A stretch of 64,000 nt of DNA from Haliea salexigens DSM 19537. GTDB taxonomy: Bacteria > Pseudomonadota > Gammaproteobacteria > Pseudomonadales > Halieaceae. The notes below the pieces were generated by a model. The model made no database searches. It was not told where the DNA came from and saw only the letters and a program-made list of their open reading frames with translations. The translations under genes were made by a program, and so were the position numbers. How positions within the stretch are numbered: position 1 is the stretch's first letter; every line of letters starts with the position of its first letter. The stretch covers positions 372,001-436,000 of the forward strand of contig NZ_AUHJ01000001.1 in the NCBI RefSeq assembly GCF_000423125.1. Direction: 5' to 3'. Shown in pieces: positions 10,145-19,126 of this stretch.

Positions 10145-10162
10145 TCTTTAGTACGCTAAACA
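10145..10162. promoter_or_regulatory. Candidate EctR operator
   Basis: Pseudopalindrome TCTTTAGT-AC-GCTAAACA: two 8-base half-sites separated by two bases, with perfect arms TTTAG/CTAAA (10147-10151 and 10156-10160). It touches the -10 element and covers the predicted start of ect transcription. From memory, the site bound by EctR1 of Methylomicrobium alcaliphilum has the same layout (8-2-8) with a TATTTAGT left half; the match is close here. Confidence 0.7.
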
Positions 10163-10189
10163 TTATACCTCATGAGCGATTTTTATCAA
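10162..10189 (-). promoter_or_regulatory. Sigma70-type promoter of the ect operon
   Basis: On the minus strand: -35 TTGATA (10189-10184), 16-base spacer, -10 TATAAT (10167-10162). Predicted transcription start is near 10155, giving a leader of about 27 bases before ectA. Confidence 0.75.
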
Positions 10190-10195
10190 AACCAC

Positions 10196-10207
10196 ATTCC
10201 TAGGAAT
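10196..10207. repeat. 12-bp perfect palindrome upstream of ect -35
   Basis: ATTCCTAGGAAT, flanked by ATCAAA (10185-10190) and TTTGAT (10207-10212) as a wider, slightly off-centre dyad. It lies just upstream of the ect -35 element and could be a second regulator site. Confidence 0.4.
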
Positions 10208-10249
10208 TTGATTCATTTCGGCGCAAATTGTGACGTATTGATGAATTTT

Positions 10250-10278
10250 TTGTTTTTTGTTGCCTAAATATTTACACT
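10250..10278 (+). promoter_or_regulatory. Possible ectR promoter
   Basis: TTGTTT (10250-10255), 17-base spacer, TACACT (10273-10278). The palindrome TAAATATTTA (10265-10274) overlaps it. The match is moderate, but it is the best pair in this AT-rich divergent region. Confidence 0.4.
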
Positions 10279-10354
10279 GCACTCGAATTGCACCGCTTTG
10301 TGGCGGGGCATGTACGCAGGGAATTAACGCCAGAGCGGCAAGCGGAGGTACACT

Positions 10355-10909
10355 GTGCTGGGTTTTGCTACCGAGAGAGATATCCTTTTGGCCCGTATCG
10401 ATGAAGTCCTGGTTGCGCTGCGCCGCGTCATCCGCGCCACCGACCTGCATTCGCGGCATCTCGCCAAGACTACGGGCCTGACAGCGCCGCAAATTCTGTT
10501 GCTGCAGACCATACGCCAGCGCGGAGAAGTCACCATCGGCGAGCTGGCAACCGATATCAGCCTAAGCCAGGCCACGGTTACCACGATTCTGGACCGGCTG
10601 GAAAAGCGCGGCCTCGTCTACCGCAAACGGTCAGACACCGACAAGCGCAAGGTGCACGCACACCTCACACCTCAGGCGATGGAAGTCCTCATCAGCGCGC
10701 CCATCCCGTTGCAGGAGCAGTTCAAACGCCAGTTCGATGACCTGCAGGAGTGGGAGCAGACCATGATCATCTCGTCGCTGCAGCGCGTGGCCAAAATGAT
10801 GGATGCGGAGCACATCGACGCAGCCCCGGTGCTCGACCTGGGCACGCTTGACCGGCAGAGCAACCACTACGGCGCGGACCGTGCAGGCGACAAGGGCAAA
10901 CCACAGTAG
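10355..10909 (+). CDS. ectR: EctR, MarR-family regulator of ectoine genes
   Basis: MarR-type winged-helix repressor of 184 residues. The DNA-binding segment runs roughly from GEVTIGELATDI through the wing SDTDKRKVHAHLT (about residues 57-105). The start is a GTG with a good GGAGG ribosome site nine bases upstream. It is divergent from ectABC-ask across a 226-base AT-rich region, the classical EctR arrangement. The regulator is expected to repress the ect operon at low osmolarity and possibly itself. Confidence 0.92.
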   Translation: MLGFATERDILLARIDEVLVALRRVIRATDLHSRHLAKTTGLTAPQILLLQTIRQRGEVTIGELATDISLSQATVTTILDRLEKRGLVYRKRSDTDKRKVHAHLTPQAMEVLISAPIPLQEQFKRQFDDLQEWEQTMIISSLQRVAKMMDAEHIDAAPVLDLGTLDRQSNHYGADRAGDKGKPQ

Positions 10910-11048
10910 TCACGTGCAGTGCGAAATCTACCTGCGCTCGCACGCAGGCTGAGCGAGAGCTCAACCCTGTATTTCCAGGATTCGGCACCCGGACCGCCGC
11001 ATGGCAGTCACAGGCGCCCTTTGCAGAAGGGGTAAGGAAGGCGAGCGG

Positions 11049-12080
11049 TCAGGCGCTCTTGCGGTCGCGTGCCATATCCATGGCCAGGTCTTCAATCATG
11101 TCTTCCTGCCCGCCTACAGTGCGACGACGGCCGAGTTCAACCAATATGTCACGCGCCGACAGGCCGTGCTTGGCAGCGCTGCGCTTGGCAAACAGCAGGA
11201 AGCTGGAGTAGACGCCGGCCCAGCCCAGGGTGAGTGAATCCCGATCCACCCGCACCATGTGGTCCATCAGCGGCACAATCAGGTCTTCCGCAACGTCCAT
11301 GGCCTTGAACAGGTCAACCCCGGTTTCAACACCCATACGGTCACACACCGCCAGGAACACTTCCAGTGGGGTATTCCCCGCACCGGCACCCAGCCCGGCG
11401 AGCGACCCGTCAATACGGTTGGCTCCCGCGTCTACGGCCGCCAGCGAGTTGGCAATCCCCATGCCCAGGTTGTGGTGACCGTGGAAGCCCAGTTCGGTTT
11501 CCGGCTTCAGTTCCGCCCGCGCCAGCGCGATGCGCTCGGTGACATCGTCAGGCAGCATGTACCCGGCGGAGTCGGTGATATACACACAGTTGGCCCCGTA
11601 GGATTCCATCAGCTTCAACTGCACCACCAGCTCTTCCGCCGGAATCATGTGCGCCATCATCAGGAAGCCGACCGTGTCCAGCCCGCTGATCTGGGAGGCC
11701 ATGCTGATATGCTGCTCCGAAACATCCGCCTCGGTGCAGTGCGTGGCCACGCGAATGGTGGAGATCCCGCAGTCCACCGCCATCTTCAGGTGGTCAACCG
11801 TGCCGATACCCGGCAACAACAGCGCCGACACCTTGGTCTTTTTCACGGCCTTGCACACCGCCGTCAGGTATTCCTGGTCGCTGGCGGCGGGGAAGCCGTA
11901 GTTTACCGATGCCCCGCCCAGGCCGTCGCCGTGGGTAACCTCAATCAGGGGGATGCCGGCTTCGTCCATGGCGACCGCAATGTCCACCATCTGCTGCACG
12001 GTGATCTGGTGCTGCTTGGGGTGCATGCCGTCGCGCAGCGACATATCGTGCACCTGAATTTTCCTGCCTTGCAAGTTCAT
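11049..12080 (-). CDS. dmpG: 4-hydroxy-2-oxovalerate aldolase
   Basis: Pyruvate aldolase (343 residues) splitting 4-hydroxy-2-oxovalerate into pyruvate and acetaldehyde, the last ring-derived step of meta-cleavage pathways. It shows the HMGL-like barrel start with [12 protein letters not shown] (catalytic Arg/His) and the metal-binding [11 protein letters not shown] motif. It is the last gene of the catabolic operon, 11 bases after the acetaldehyde dehydrogenase with which this family forms a channelling complex. Equivalent names are MhpE, BphI and HsaF. Confidence 0.95.
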   Translation of the reverse strand: MNLQGRKIQVHDMSLRDGMHPKQHQITVQQMVDIAVAMDEAGIPLIEVTHGDGLGGASVNYGFPAASDQEYLTAVCKAVKKTKVSALLLPGIGTVDHLKMAVDCGISTIRVATHCTEADVSEQHISMASQISGLDTVGFLMMAHMIPAEELVVQLKLMESYGANCVYITDSAGYMLPDDVTERIALARAELKPETELGFHGHHNLGMGIANSLAAVDAGANRIDGSLAGLGAGAGNTPLEVFLAVCDRMGVETGVDLFKAMDVAEDLIVPLMDHMVRVDRDSLTLGWAGVYSSFLLFAKRSAAKHGLSARDILVELGRRRTVGGQEDMIEDLAMDMARDRKSA

Positions 12081-12091
12081 AGTGTCTCTCC

Positions 12092-13000
12092 TCAGGCCGC
12101 TGCCGGCACAAAGCGCCCGGCCAGGATTTCTTCGGCATACATTTCCGCTGTACGCAGGCCTGCCGCCGTCATGATATCGAGGTTGCCAGCGTAGCGCGGC
12201 AGGAAGTCGCCCAGCCCCGCCACTTCCATGTAGATGCTCACGCGCTTGCCGTCGAAGGTCGGACCATTCTTCAGCGTATAGCCGGGCACGTACTTCTGCA
12301 CCTCGGCCACCATCTCGTGTACCGAGCGCGTAATCGCTTCCTGGTCCGGCTCATCTGCCGTCAGGCAGTGGATGGTATCGCGCATGATCAGTGGCGGCTC
12401 CGCCGGGTTGATCACGATAATCGCCTTGCCCTGCTGGGCACCGCCAATCAATTCGACGCCTTTGGCGGTGGTGCGGGTGAATTCGTCGATGTTCTTGCGC
12501 GTACCCGGGCCTACAGAGCGGGAGCTCACCGTGGCCACGATCTCGCCGTAGGTCACCGTCTGTACACGGCTCACCGCCGCCACCATGGGGATGGTCGCCT
12601 GGCCGCCGCAAGTGACCATATTGACGTTCATCGCCTTCGCGGCCACGGCGTCCTGCAGGTTGACCGGCGGCACACAGAAAGGGCCGATGGCCGCCGGGGT
12701 CAGGTCCACCATCACGGCACCCTCGGCATTCACCTTGCGGCTGTTGTCCGCATGCACATAAGCGCTGGTGGCATCAAAGCAGATCTGGATGTTGTCCTCA
12801 CGCATGTGCGGCACCAGGCCATCCACGCCGTCGCAGGTGGTTTTGATACCCATGTCGCGGGCGCGGGCCAGGCCGGGAGAATCCGGGTCTACACCCACCA
12901 TCCACACCGGCTCGATAACCTCACTACGCATCGCCTTCATCAACAGGTCGGTGCCGATATTTCCCGGGCCAATAATGGCCACCCTGATTTTTTTACTCAT
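12092..13000 (-). CDS. dmpF: Acetaldehyde dehydrogenase (acetylating)
   Basis: NAD- and CoA-dependent enzyme (302 residues) turning acetaldehyde from the adjacent aldolase into acetyl-CoA. It has an N-terminal Rossmann motif ([10 protein letters not shown]) and the catalytic cysteine Cys131 in the MVTCGGQAT motif. Length and motifs match BphJ/MhpF/HsaG. It lies between the hydratase (30-base gap) and the aldolase (11-base gap). Confidence 0.95.
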   Translation of the reverse strand: MSKKIRVAIIGPGNIGTDLLMKAMRSEVIEPVWMVGVDPDSPGLARARDMGIKTTCDGVDGLVPHMREDNIQICFDATSAYVHADNSRKVNAEGAVMVDLTPAAIGPFCVPPVNLQDAVAAKAMNVNMVTCGGQATIPMVAAVSRVQTVTYGEIVATVSSRSVGPGTRKNIDEFTRTTAKGVELIGGAQQGKAIIVINPAEPPLIMRDTIHCLTADEPDQEAITRSVHEMVAEVQKYVPGYTLKNGPTFDGKRVSIYMEVAGLGDFLPRYAGNLDIMTAAGLRTAEMYAEEILAGRFVPAAA

Positions 13001-13030
13001 TGCTCGCTTTCCACATCGTTGATCCGTTGC

Positions 13031-13819
13031 TTACACAAACCGGCAGCTGCACTCGCCGATTCCCTCAAGTTCAAGCCGCATGCTGTCGCCCGCCACTACC
13101 GGGATCAGTGGCGCCAGTGAGCCCGACAGAATAACCTCTCCCGCCTTGAACGGAATGCCGAACTCGCCGAGGGTATTGGCCAGCCAGGCCACCGCCGTCA
13201 GCGGGTTGCCCTGCACCGCACTGCCCAGGCCCTCGGAGTGAAACTCGCCGTTCTTCCAGATGCGCATCTTCAGGTTGGGCAGGTCAAAGTCACGCGGGTC
13301 CACGGCATTCTGGCCCAGCACGTAAACGCCACAGGAGGCATTGTCCGCCACCGTATCCTGGATCTTGATCTCCCAGTTGCGGATACGTGAATCCACAATC
13401 TCGAAACAGGGCATGATCGCTTCGGTCGCGTCCAGTACGTCCTGCTCGGTGACCCCTGGGCCCTGCAGATCGCGCTTGAGGCGAAAGGCAATCTCGCCCT
13501 CGGCGCGCGGCTGTATCAGGTGGCCCGCCACAGGAATATCCGCGCCATCCGGGTATTCCATGGCATCCGTTAGGAAACCGAAATCCGGCTGGAAAACGCC
13601 CAGCATATCCTGCACCGGCTTGGAGGTAACACCGATCTTCTTGCCCACCACGCGCTCACCGTCCTGCTCCACACGCCGGCTCAGCATGTGCAGGCTGATG
13701 TGATAGGCATCGTCAATGGTGATATCCGGCGCGCGCTCGGTGAGCGGCGCCACGGTGCGGAATTCGCGCAAGGCGCGGTAGAGCTCATCGCCCAGAGCTG
13801 TGCGGCCGGCCTTATCCAT
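13031..13819 (-). CDS. 2-oxopent-4-enoate hydratase
   Basis: Adds water to 2-hydroxypenta-2,4-dienoate (or a longer homologue) to give the 4-hydroxy-2-oxo acid used by the aldolase. The protein (262 residues) has the FAH-like hydratase motifs VVGKKIGVTSKPVQ and AEGEIAFRLKRDL with conserved acidic metal ligands. The ATG at 13819 is chosen since it gives the family N-terminus; it overlaps the hydrolase stop by eight bases, so the genes are coupled. Close to HsaE/DmpE/MhpD. Confidence 0.93.
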   Translation of the reverse strand: MDKAGRTALGDELYRALREFRTVAPLTERAPDITIDDAYHISLHMLSRRVEQDGERVVGKKIGVTSKPVQDMLGVFQPDFGFLTDAMEYPDGADIPVAGHLIQPRAEGEIAFRLKRDLQGPGVTEQDVLDATEAIMPCFEIVDSRIRNWEIKIQDTVADNASCGVYVLGQNAVDPRDFDLPNLKMRIWKNGEFHSEGLGSAVQGNPLTAVAWLANTLGEFGIPFKAGEVILSGSLAPLIPVVAGDSMRLELEGIGECSCRFV

Positions 13820-14645
13820 GGCGCAGGAAGTCCACACATTCACGATTGAAAAGATCCTCGTGCTCCACCATCACCCAGTGGCCGCACTCCGAGACCAGTA
13901 TCATGCGCATATGTTTCAGATTCTTGGCCATCGCCAGGATGCCGTTCTCCGGCATCATTTTCTCATCCATGCCCCAGAAGCCCAGCACCGGGCACTGGAT
14001 TTCCGGCAATCGCGCCGTGAGTACAGGAATTTTCATGCTGGCCATAACATGACCGTTCATGATCTGCATGATCTGCATGCGCTCCTCGACCAGCTCGTCC
14101 GTCGCGTGGCGGGGGTCGTACATGAGGCCCGTGGCAAACAGGTCTTTCATGACCTCATGCGTAACCGGCTCACCTGAACCAAAGACCTTGAACACCTTTT
14201 GCATACCTGGCATCTGCTGATATTCGTGCAGTTCACTCAGGCCACCGGGGGCCATCAGAATCAGCTTTTCCACCAACGCCGGGTGCTGTAGCGCCATGCC
14301 CAACGCGACCGCACCACCCAGTGAATTTCCCACCACTGTACAGCGCTCAACACCCGCGCTATCCAGCGTTTGTTTGATGCACTCGACAAAGAAGTCCAGG
14401 GTGTGGTCTACGTCGTCAGGCTTGTCGGAAAAGCCATAGCCGATGTGGTCGGGTACGATGCAGCGGTAGCCCGCCTCCACCAGAGCAGGGTAGTTGCCCT
14501 TGAAGTTGCTATAGCCACTCGCGCCCGGGCCGGAGCCGTGCAGAAACACGACCACGTCGCCCTGCCCTTCATCGAGGTAGTGAATGCGGTAGCCGTTAGC
14601 GCACTCCGCGTAATTGCCTTCGGGTAATAGTCCCTTATTAGCCAT
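13812..14645 (-). CDS. Meta-cleavage product C-C bond hydrolase (alpha/beta fold)
   Basis: Alpha/beta hydrolase of 277 residues related to HsaD, BphD and MhpC, which split ring-cleavage products into a dienoate and an acid. It has the oxyanion motif HGSGPGA, the nucleophile Ser108 in GNSLGG, an aspartate in FWGMDEKMMP and the histidine in SECGHWVMVEH. The ATG at 14645 has an AGGGG ribosome site. It stands between the HsaA-like monooxygenase and the hydratase, which fits this role; the exact substrate cannot be read from sequence. Confidence 0.92.
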   Translation of the reverse strand: MANKGLLPEGNYAECANGYRIHYLDEGQGDVVVFLHGSGPGASGYSNFKGNYPALVEAGYRCIVPDHIGYGFSDKPDDVDHTLDFFVECIKQTLDSAGVERCTVVGNSLGGAVALGMALQHPALVEKLILMAPGGLSELHEYQQMPGMQKVFKVFGSGEPVTHEVMKDLFATGLMYDPRHATDELVEERMQIMQIMNGHVMASMKIPVLTARLPEIQCPVLGFWGMDEKMMPENGILAMAKNLKHMRMILVSECGHWVMVEHEDLFNRECVDFLRHG

Positions 14646-14666
14646 GCTGTTTACCCCTGTTACCAA

Positions 14667-15890
14667 TCAGACCGCGAAATCGCGATTTTCTTCGCCGAAC
14701 AACACCGCGCCCATGTTATCGGCGAAAGGCAGCGAGTTGTTAGCGACATGCGCCTGACTCGCGAGTATATCAAGATGACGGGCCAGCAGGTCACTGCCCA
14801 CCCGGATACCGCCGCTGCCCGCCGCCTTCAGCATGCGCCCGGACAGTTCCAGGCAGCGGTCGGCCACCACCGCGGAATCGTAGCGATAGCGCACACGGTC
14901 CTCCACCGGAATCGGCTCACCGGCTCGGGTGCAGTTCATCATGGCATCAAAGTTGCGCAGCATGGTCAGCTTCATTTCTTCGATGGACCCCTTCACCTCC
15001 GCCGCAAGGCGACGCACGGTGGGGTCCGCACTCATGATATTCGGGCCTACGCGGCGGGTTTTCGCCACTTCCACAAAGTCGTCGAGTGCGCCCTGCAGGG
15101 CACCCAGGCTGGCGGTGCACACGGCGCGCACAAACACCTGCATGAAAGGCAGGTGATACAATGGTGCATCGTTGACGGCGTTGCCCGGATTGTCGCACTT
15201 GTAGCCGTCGATCGAACGGTGGGTGCGATGCTCCGGCACAAAAGCGTCCTCCACGACGATATCGTGGCTTCCGGTGCCCTGCAGGCCAACCACGTCCCAG
15301 TTGTCCACGATGCGGTATTCGGTAGCGGGCACGAGGAAGGTGCGATAGTTCATCATGTCAAAGGGTGCATCCGCGGTGGGCACCACGGCGCCGAGGAACG
15401 CCCACTGGCAATGCTCGCTACCGGAGGAGAAGCTCCAGCGACCGCTCAGCCGGTAGCCGCCTTCCACTGGCGTAACCTTGCCTACCGGCGCGTAAGAAGA
15501 GGAAATCAACACCGAGGGATCCTCGCCCCAGACATCGGCGGCGGCGCGGTCATCAAACACGGCCAGTTGCCAATTGTGCACAGCGACTACTCCAAGCACC
15601 CAGGCGCTGGACATGCAGTGCCGCGCCACTTCCAGCCCCACACTGTAGAACACCTGCGGGTCCATCGCGTAACCGCCCCACTGTTCTGGCTGCAACATCT
15701 TGAAAAAGCCTGCTGCGTGAAAATCAGCGATGGTCTCTGCCGGTACCTTGCGTTCCGCACGACACTGGGCGGAGCGCGCACGCAACGTGGGTCCCAGCGC
15801 GCGCGCCGCTTCAAGCAGTGACTCAGCGCGGGCTGAACCCAGACTGTAGGAATCCGCTGCGGAGAGCGCAGCAGCCGATGATGTTGTCAT
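14667..15890 (-). CDS. hsaA: HsaA-like flavin-dependent monooxygenase
   Basis: Acyl-CoA-dehydrogenase-fold protein (407 residues) of the group that hydroxylates phenolic substrates with reduced flavin. Stretches such as LQPEQWGG, VVAVHNWQLAVFD, VWGEDPSVLISSSYAPVG and GLQGTGSHDIVV closely recall HsaA, which hydroxylates the phenolic 9,10-seco-steroid before meta-cleavage. HsaA needs a flavin reductase (HsaB) and is followed by the dioxygenase HsaC; neither is seen here. First gene of the five-gene operon, with an AAGGAGG ribosome site. Other phenol-type substrates remain possible. Confidence 0.85.
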   Translation of the reverse strand: MTTSSAAALSAADSYSLGSARAESLLEAARALGPTLRARSAQCRAERKVPAETIADFHAAGFFKMLQPEQWGGYAMDPQVFYSVGLEVARHCMSSAWVLGVVAVHNWQLAVFDDRAAADVWGEDPSVLISSSYAPVGKVTPVEGGYRLSGRWSFSSGSEHCQWAFLGAVVPTADAPFDMMNYRTFLVPATEYRIVDNWDVVGLQGTGSHDIVVEDAFVPEHRTHRSIDGYKCDNPGNAVNDAPLYHLPFMQVFVRAVCTASLGALQGALDDFVEVAKTRRVGPNIMSADPTVRRLAAEVKGSIEEMKLTMLRNFDAMMNCTRAGEPIPVEDRVRYRYDSAVVADRCLELSGRMLKAAGSGGIRVGSDLLARHLDILASQAHVANNSLPFADNMGAVLFGEENRDFAV

Positions 15891-15918
15891 GGGAACCTCC
15901 TTGGAACCTGTTATTGGT

Positions 15919-15924
15919 ATTGTA
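15919..15924 (-). promoter_or_regulatory. Possible -10 element of the hsaA operon
   Basis: TACAAT on the minus strand, about 30 bases before the hsaA ATG. No convincing -35 is visible at 16-18 bases, so an activator may be needed. Confidence 0.3.
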
Positions 15925-16005
15925 GGCCGGGCTGGGCCATTCTTTGCTGCAGGCGCCCATTAAACGCCAGTGGCGCCGGTGCATCATCCTTCATTTAGGG
16001 TATGC

Positions 16006-16869
16006 CTACTCGACAACGGCGTCGCCAAAGGTCGTTGGCGGGCCGAAAAATGCCCGGTGCGATGGGGGCTGGTTACCGTTGATATCCTTTACGCCGTAGG
16101 CCTCACCGAGTTCGGCACCGATACAGACGGTGCCTGTGTGCGCCATCCTGTCGGGATCGGCCCACAGGGCTGCAATCACCCTGCCGCTGAACTCCGGGTG
16201 CTCCGCCGTGGCCACGAGATCGGCGTATTTGTCTGGCTCGGCATCAAACACCTGCCGCGTGCGCTCAGTGAGCAACAGCCCCATCCACAATGAAACAACC
16301 GCGACCTTGTGCGGGCGGAAATCCACCGCCATATCGTGGGCCATCTTGTCGATCGCGGCCTTGCCGGCACCGTAGGCGGGGCCGTGCATGTAAATGCGAC
16401 CGCCAAAGGAGGAGGTGTTGACAATCAAACCCTCTCCGTTGGCCAGCAACAGCGGTGCCGCATACCAGCTGGCGGTATAGTGCGACCGCATGCCCACATC
16501 CCACAGCGTGGTGAGGTCTCGGGGTTTTTCCCAGAACGGCCCGGTTTGTGTGAGCGCCGGGTGCAGACTGGTGGCGTTGTTGACAAGAATATCCAGCCGC
16601 CCGTGCTCTGCTTTCACCCGCGCGAACAGCGCTTCAACCTCAGCGTCCACACTGTGATCGCAGCGCACCGGCACCGCGGTGCCGCCGGCCGCTTCAATGG
16701 CCTGGGCTGTTTCCGTGAGCGAACCGGGCAACGCAGCCTCACCGGCCGCCCAGCTGCGTCCGGTGATGTAGACTGTGGCGCCAGTGGCGCCGAGCGCCAC
16801 GGCGATGCCCTTGCCGGCGCCCCGGCTGGCGCCTGTGACCACCGCGATACACGCTTTACCCTGTTGCAT
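16006..16869 (-). CDS. Short-chain dehydrogenase (DHRS1-like)
   Basis: SDR of 287 residues. The cofactor motif VTGASRGAGKG, the NNATS variant of NNAG and the active-site Tyr and Lys (AYGAGKAAIDK) are visible. The overall layout (VYITGRS after beta-2, FGGRIYMHGPAYGAGKAA) resembles the DHRS1-like branch. It is transcribed toward the HsaA-type operon with a 115-base gap that holds a possible promoter, so it may be a separate unit. The substrate is unknown; association with ring or steroid catabolism is inferred from position only. Confidence 0.85.
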   Translation of the reverse strand: MQQGKACIAVVTGASRGAGKGIAVALGATGATVYITGRSWAAGEAALPGSLTETAQAIEAAGGTAVPVRCDHSVDAEVEALFARVKAEHGRLDILVNNATSLHPALTQTGPFWEKPRDLTTLWDVGMRSHYTASWYAAPLLLANGEGLIVNTSSFGGRIYMHGPAYGAGKAAIDKMAHDMAVDFRPHKVAVVSLWMGLLLTERTRQVFDAEPDKYADLVATAEHPEFSGRVIAALWADPDRMAHTGTVCIGAELGEAYGVKDINGNQPPSHRAFFGPPTTFGDAVVE

Positions 16870-16966
16870 AACTACCTCTGCTTGCTTGCCCGGCCGGATT
16901 GGCCGACCATGCTACTGACCCCGGTCGCGATGACCAAGTACGCAGCGTAGAAGGCTGACCAACATA

Positions 16967-17737
16967 TTGAGCCATTCTGGAAAAAAAGCCACGGCCTGCC
17001 TGCTGTGCCTGCAGCTGGCACTGCCCGCAGCTGCGGCAACCGGAAACACAGACCCGCGCCAGCGCCTGTCCGCCGCGTCACCCTTGTGGTTGCGCGCAAT
17101 CGGCCAGCTGACGGTACCGGGCCTGAAAACCGAACAGGGCCACGCCCGGCATCACACCGAGCGCTGCAGCGCCACACTGATTGCGCCCGCCGGCGAGTCG
17201 CAGGCTGAGCTGATCGTCACGGCCTGGCACTGCCTGGAGAGCTACCGCGACCTCACCCGCACCATCACCTTCACGCTGCTGCCGGCCTCTTCCACGCCGC
17301 TGGTCATCGGCGCCCGCCCTGTCGCCGATGGCGGCAGCATGGCGGCAGACTGGGCGCTCTTGCGTCTGGAACACGCCGTGCCACAGGCGGAGATACCGGC
17401 GCTGGCTTTACAGCCGGGGCCGCCAGATCCGCAACGCACCGTGCTGATGGCGGGCTATTCGCGCGACGCCGGCATGGGCGACCAGGGCAACGTTCTGAGC
17501 TACGATCCGGCCTGTCGCATCACCCGCAGCAGTGCGACGCTGGGCTACAGCAACTGTCGGGCGCACAAGGGTGCATCGGGTGGAGCGGTAATTCAGCTCA
17601 ACGAGCGCGGACAGCCACTACTCAGCGGCATCATTTCCGCGGGCGACGGCCAGCAGGACAGCCGTTTCGTGCCGATTGTGGCACTGCGCAGCGCTTTGCC
17701 CATCACGGTCCTGACGCCGGGAGTACAACCTCGCTGA
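16967..17737 (+). CDS. Secreted trypsin-like serine protease
   Basis: Protein of 256 residues with a signal peptide (about residues 1-24) and a chymotrypsin-fold triad: His88 in TAWHC, Asp128 in ADWALLRL and Ser204 in GASGGAV. Cysteines near His88 and before Ser204 could form disulfides, consistent with a periplasmic or secreted enzyme. The start is a TTG at 16967, with AGAAGG upstream at slightly long spacing; no ATG gives a better signal peptide. It is flanked by unrelated genes on the other strand. Confidence 0.8.
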   Translation: MSHSGKKATACLLCLQLALPAAAATGNTDPRQRLSAASPLWLRAIGQLTVPGLKTEQGHARHHTERCSATLIAPAGESQAELIVTAWHCLESYRDLTRTITFTLLPASSTPLVIGARPVADGGSMAADWALLRLEHAVPQAEIPALALQPGPPDPQRTVLMAGYSRDAGMGDQGNVLSYDPACRITRSSATLGYSNCRAHKGASGGAVIQLNERGQPLLSGIISAGDGQQDSRFVPIVALRSALPITVLTPGVQPR

Positions 17738-17762
17738 TATCCGACGAGCCGCGCTCATACCC

Positions 17763-18713
17763 TCATGACTCAGTAGCGGTGGCGCGACGCTGGCGCAAGG
17801 GCGGTGCGGCGCCCACGTGCTGCTCGCCCCGTTGTGCCGCCAACTCTATCTGGCGCTGGCGCTCGGCGAAACGGGCCTTCTGGTCGTCCGTGAGGCTATC
17901 GAAGCACTGCGGGCAACACACCCCCGGCTGATAGCGTCCCGAGGCCTTGTCCGCCTCGGTGATAGGGTGGCGACAACCGTGGCACTGGTCGTACTGCCCC
18001 TTTTCCAGCTGATGGTTAACCGCTACGCGGTTGTCGAAGACGAAACATTCGCCCTCCCACGTGCTCTCCTCTTGCGGCACCTCCTCCAGATACTTGAGGA
18101 TGCCACCCTGCAGGTGATACACCTCCTCAAAGCCCTCCTGCAGCATGAAAGCACTCGCCTTCTCGCAACGAATGCCGCCGGTACAGAACATGGCAACCTT
18201 GCGGTGTCGGGACGGGTCGAGATTTTCGCGCACATAAGTGGGGAATTCGCGAAACGAGGTTGTTTGCGGGTCGACCGCCCCGCGGAACGAACCGATGCCG
18301 TACTCATAGCGATTGCGTGTGTCCAGCAACAATACCTCGGGATCGTTTACCAGGTCGTTCCAGTCTTGCGGCGCGACATAGGTACCGACCACGCGATTGG
18401 GGTCGATGCCGTCGATGCCCATGGTGACGATTTCGCGTTTCAGCTTGACCTTCATGCGGTAGAACGGCATGTCGGTATCGATGGATTCCTTGTGTTCCAG
18501 CAACGCAAGCCTCGCGTCACTGCGCAGCCAGCCCAACACGCGGTCGATGCCGGCACGCGGCCCGGCAATGGTGCCATTGATGCCCTCACCGGCGAGCAAC
18601 AGCGTGCCCTTGACCCCGGCCTCCAGACACACATCCAGCAAAGGCTCTCGCAGTGCGCGGTAGTCGTCGAGGGACACGAAACGGTAGAGCGCTGCAACCA
18701 CAATATCGGTCAT
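17763..18713 (-). CDS. trhO: tRNA uridine(34) hydroxylase TrhO (rhodanese family)
   Basis: Protein of 316 residues with the TrhO/YceA architecture: an N-terminal ferredoxin-like domain ([13 protein letters not shown]) followed by a rhodanese domain with the active cysteine Cys177 in [12 protein letters not shown]. Family members make the 5-hydroxyuridine modification at the tRNA wobble position. A Cys-rich C-terminal stretch (CHGCRHPI and CCPQC) is also usual. Its ATG overlaps the bolA stop by four bases. Confidence 0.95.
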   Translation of the reverse strand: MTDIVVAALYRFVSLDDYRALREPLLDVCLEAGVKGTLLLAGEGINGTIAGPRAGIDRVLGWLRSDARLALLEHKESIDTDMPFYRMKVKLKREIVTMGIDGIDPNRVVGTYVAPQDWNDLVNDPEVLLLDTRNRYEYGIGSFRGAVDPQTTSFREFPTYVRENLDPSRHRKVAMFCTGGIRCEKASAFMLQEGFEEVYHLQGGILKYLEEVPQEESTWEGECFVFDNRVAVNHQLEKGQYDQCHGCRHPITEADKASGRYQPGVCCPQCFDSLTDDQKARFAERQRQIELAAQRGEQHVGAAPPLRQRRATATES

Positions 18714-19045
18714 GCCTGCGCCTCCGGCGACGTGGCCTTGCTGCCGCCCAGACAGTCCGGGGAGGTCGGCGCCGAGTTCTCACGTTCCTGCCACTCGCCG
18801 GGCGAATAGGTATGCAGGGCAAGTGCGTGCACCGGTCCCTCCAGCTGCGCGGCCAGCAGACCGTACACCTGCTGGTGCCGGGCCACCTGACGCTTTCCTG
18901 CGAACGCGTCGCTGACCACTACAACGCGAAAATGCGTCTCCGAGTTCGGGGGCACACTGTGCATATGGCTCTCGTTTGCCACTTCCAGGTGCACAGGTAC
19001 CAGGCCGGCAGTCAGCTGCTCACGGATTTGTTCTTCAACGGACAT
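18710..19045 (-). CDS. bolA: BolA family protein
   Basis: Small BolA-fold protein (111 residues). The conserved core includes [20 protein letters not shown] and [17 protein letters not shown]. BolA proteins pair with monothiol glutaredoxins in iron-sulfur handling and influence morphology and stress gene expression. The ATG at 19045 has a GGAGG site; a start four codons earlier lacks support. The C-terminal 20 residues are low-complexity. Confidence 0.93.
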   Translation of the reverse strand: MSVEEQIREQLTAGLVPVHLEVANESHMHSVPPNSETHFRVVVVSDAFAGKRQVARHQQVYGLLAAQLEGPVHALALHTYSPGEWQERENSAPTSPDCLGGSKATSPEAQA

Positions 19046-19126
19046 AAATACCTCCAAATAGTAGGGGCAATTTTACCCGAGATCGGTCCGTTGCGGTACT
19101 CAGTCGCCCCACGGTGCCCTGGTGCG

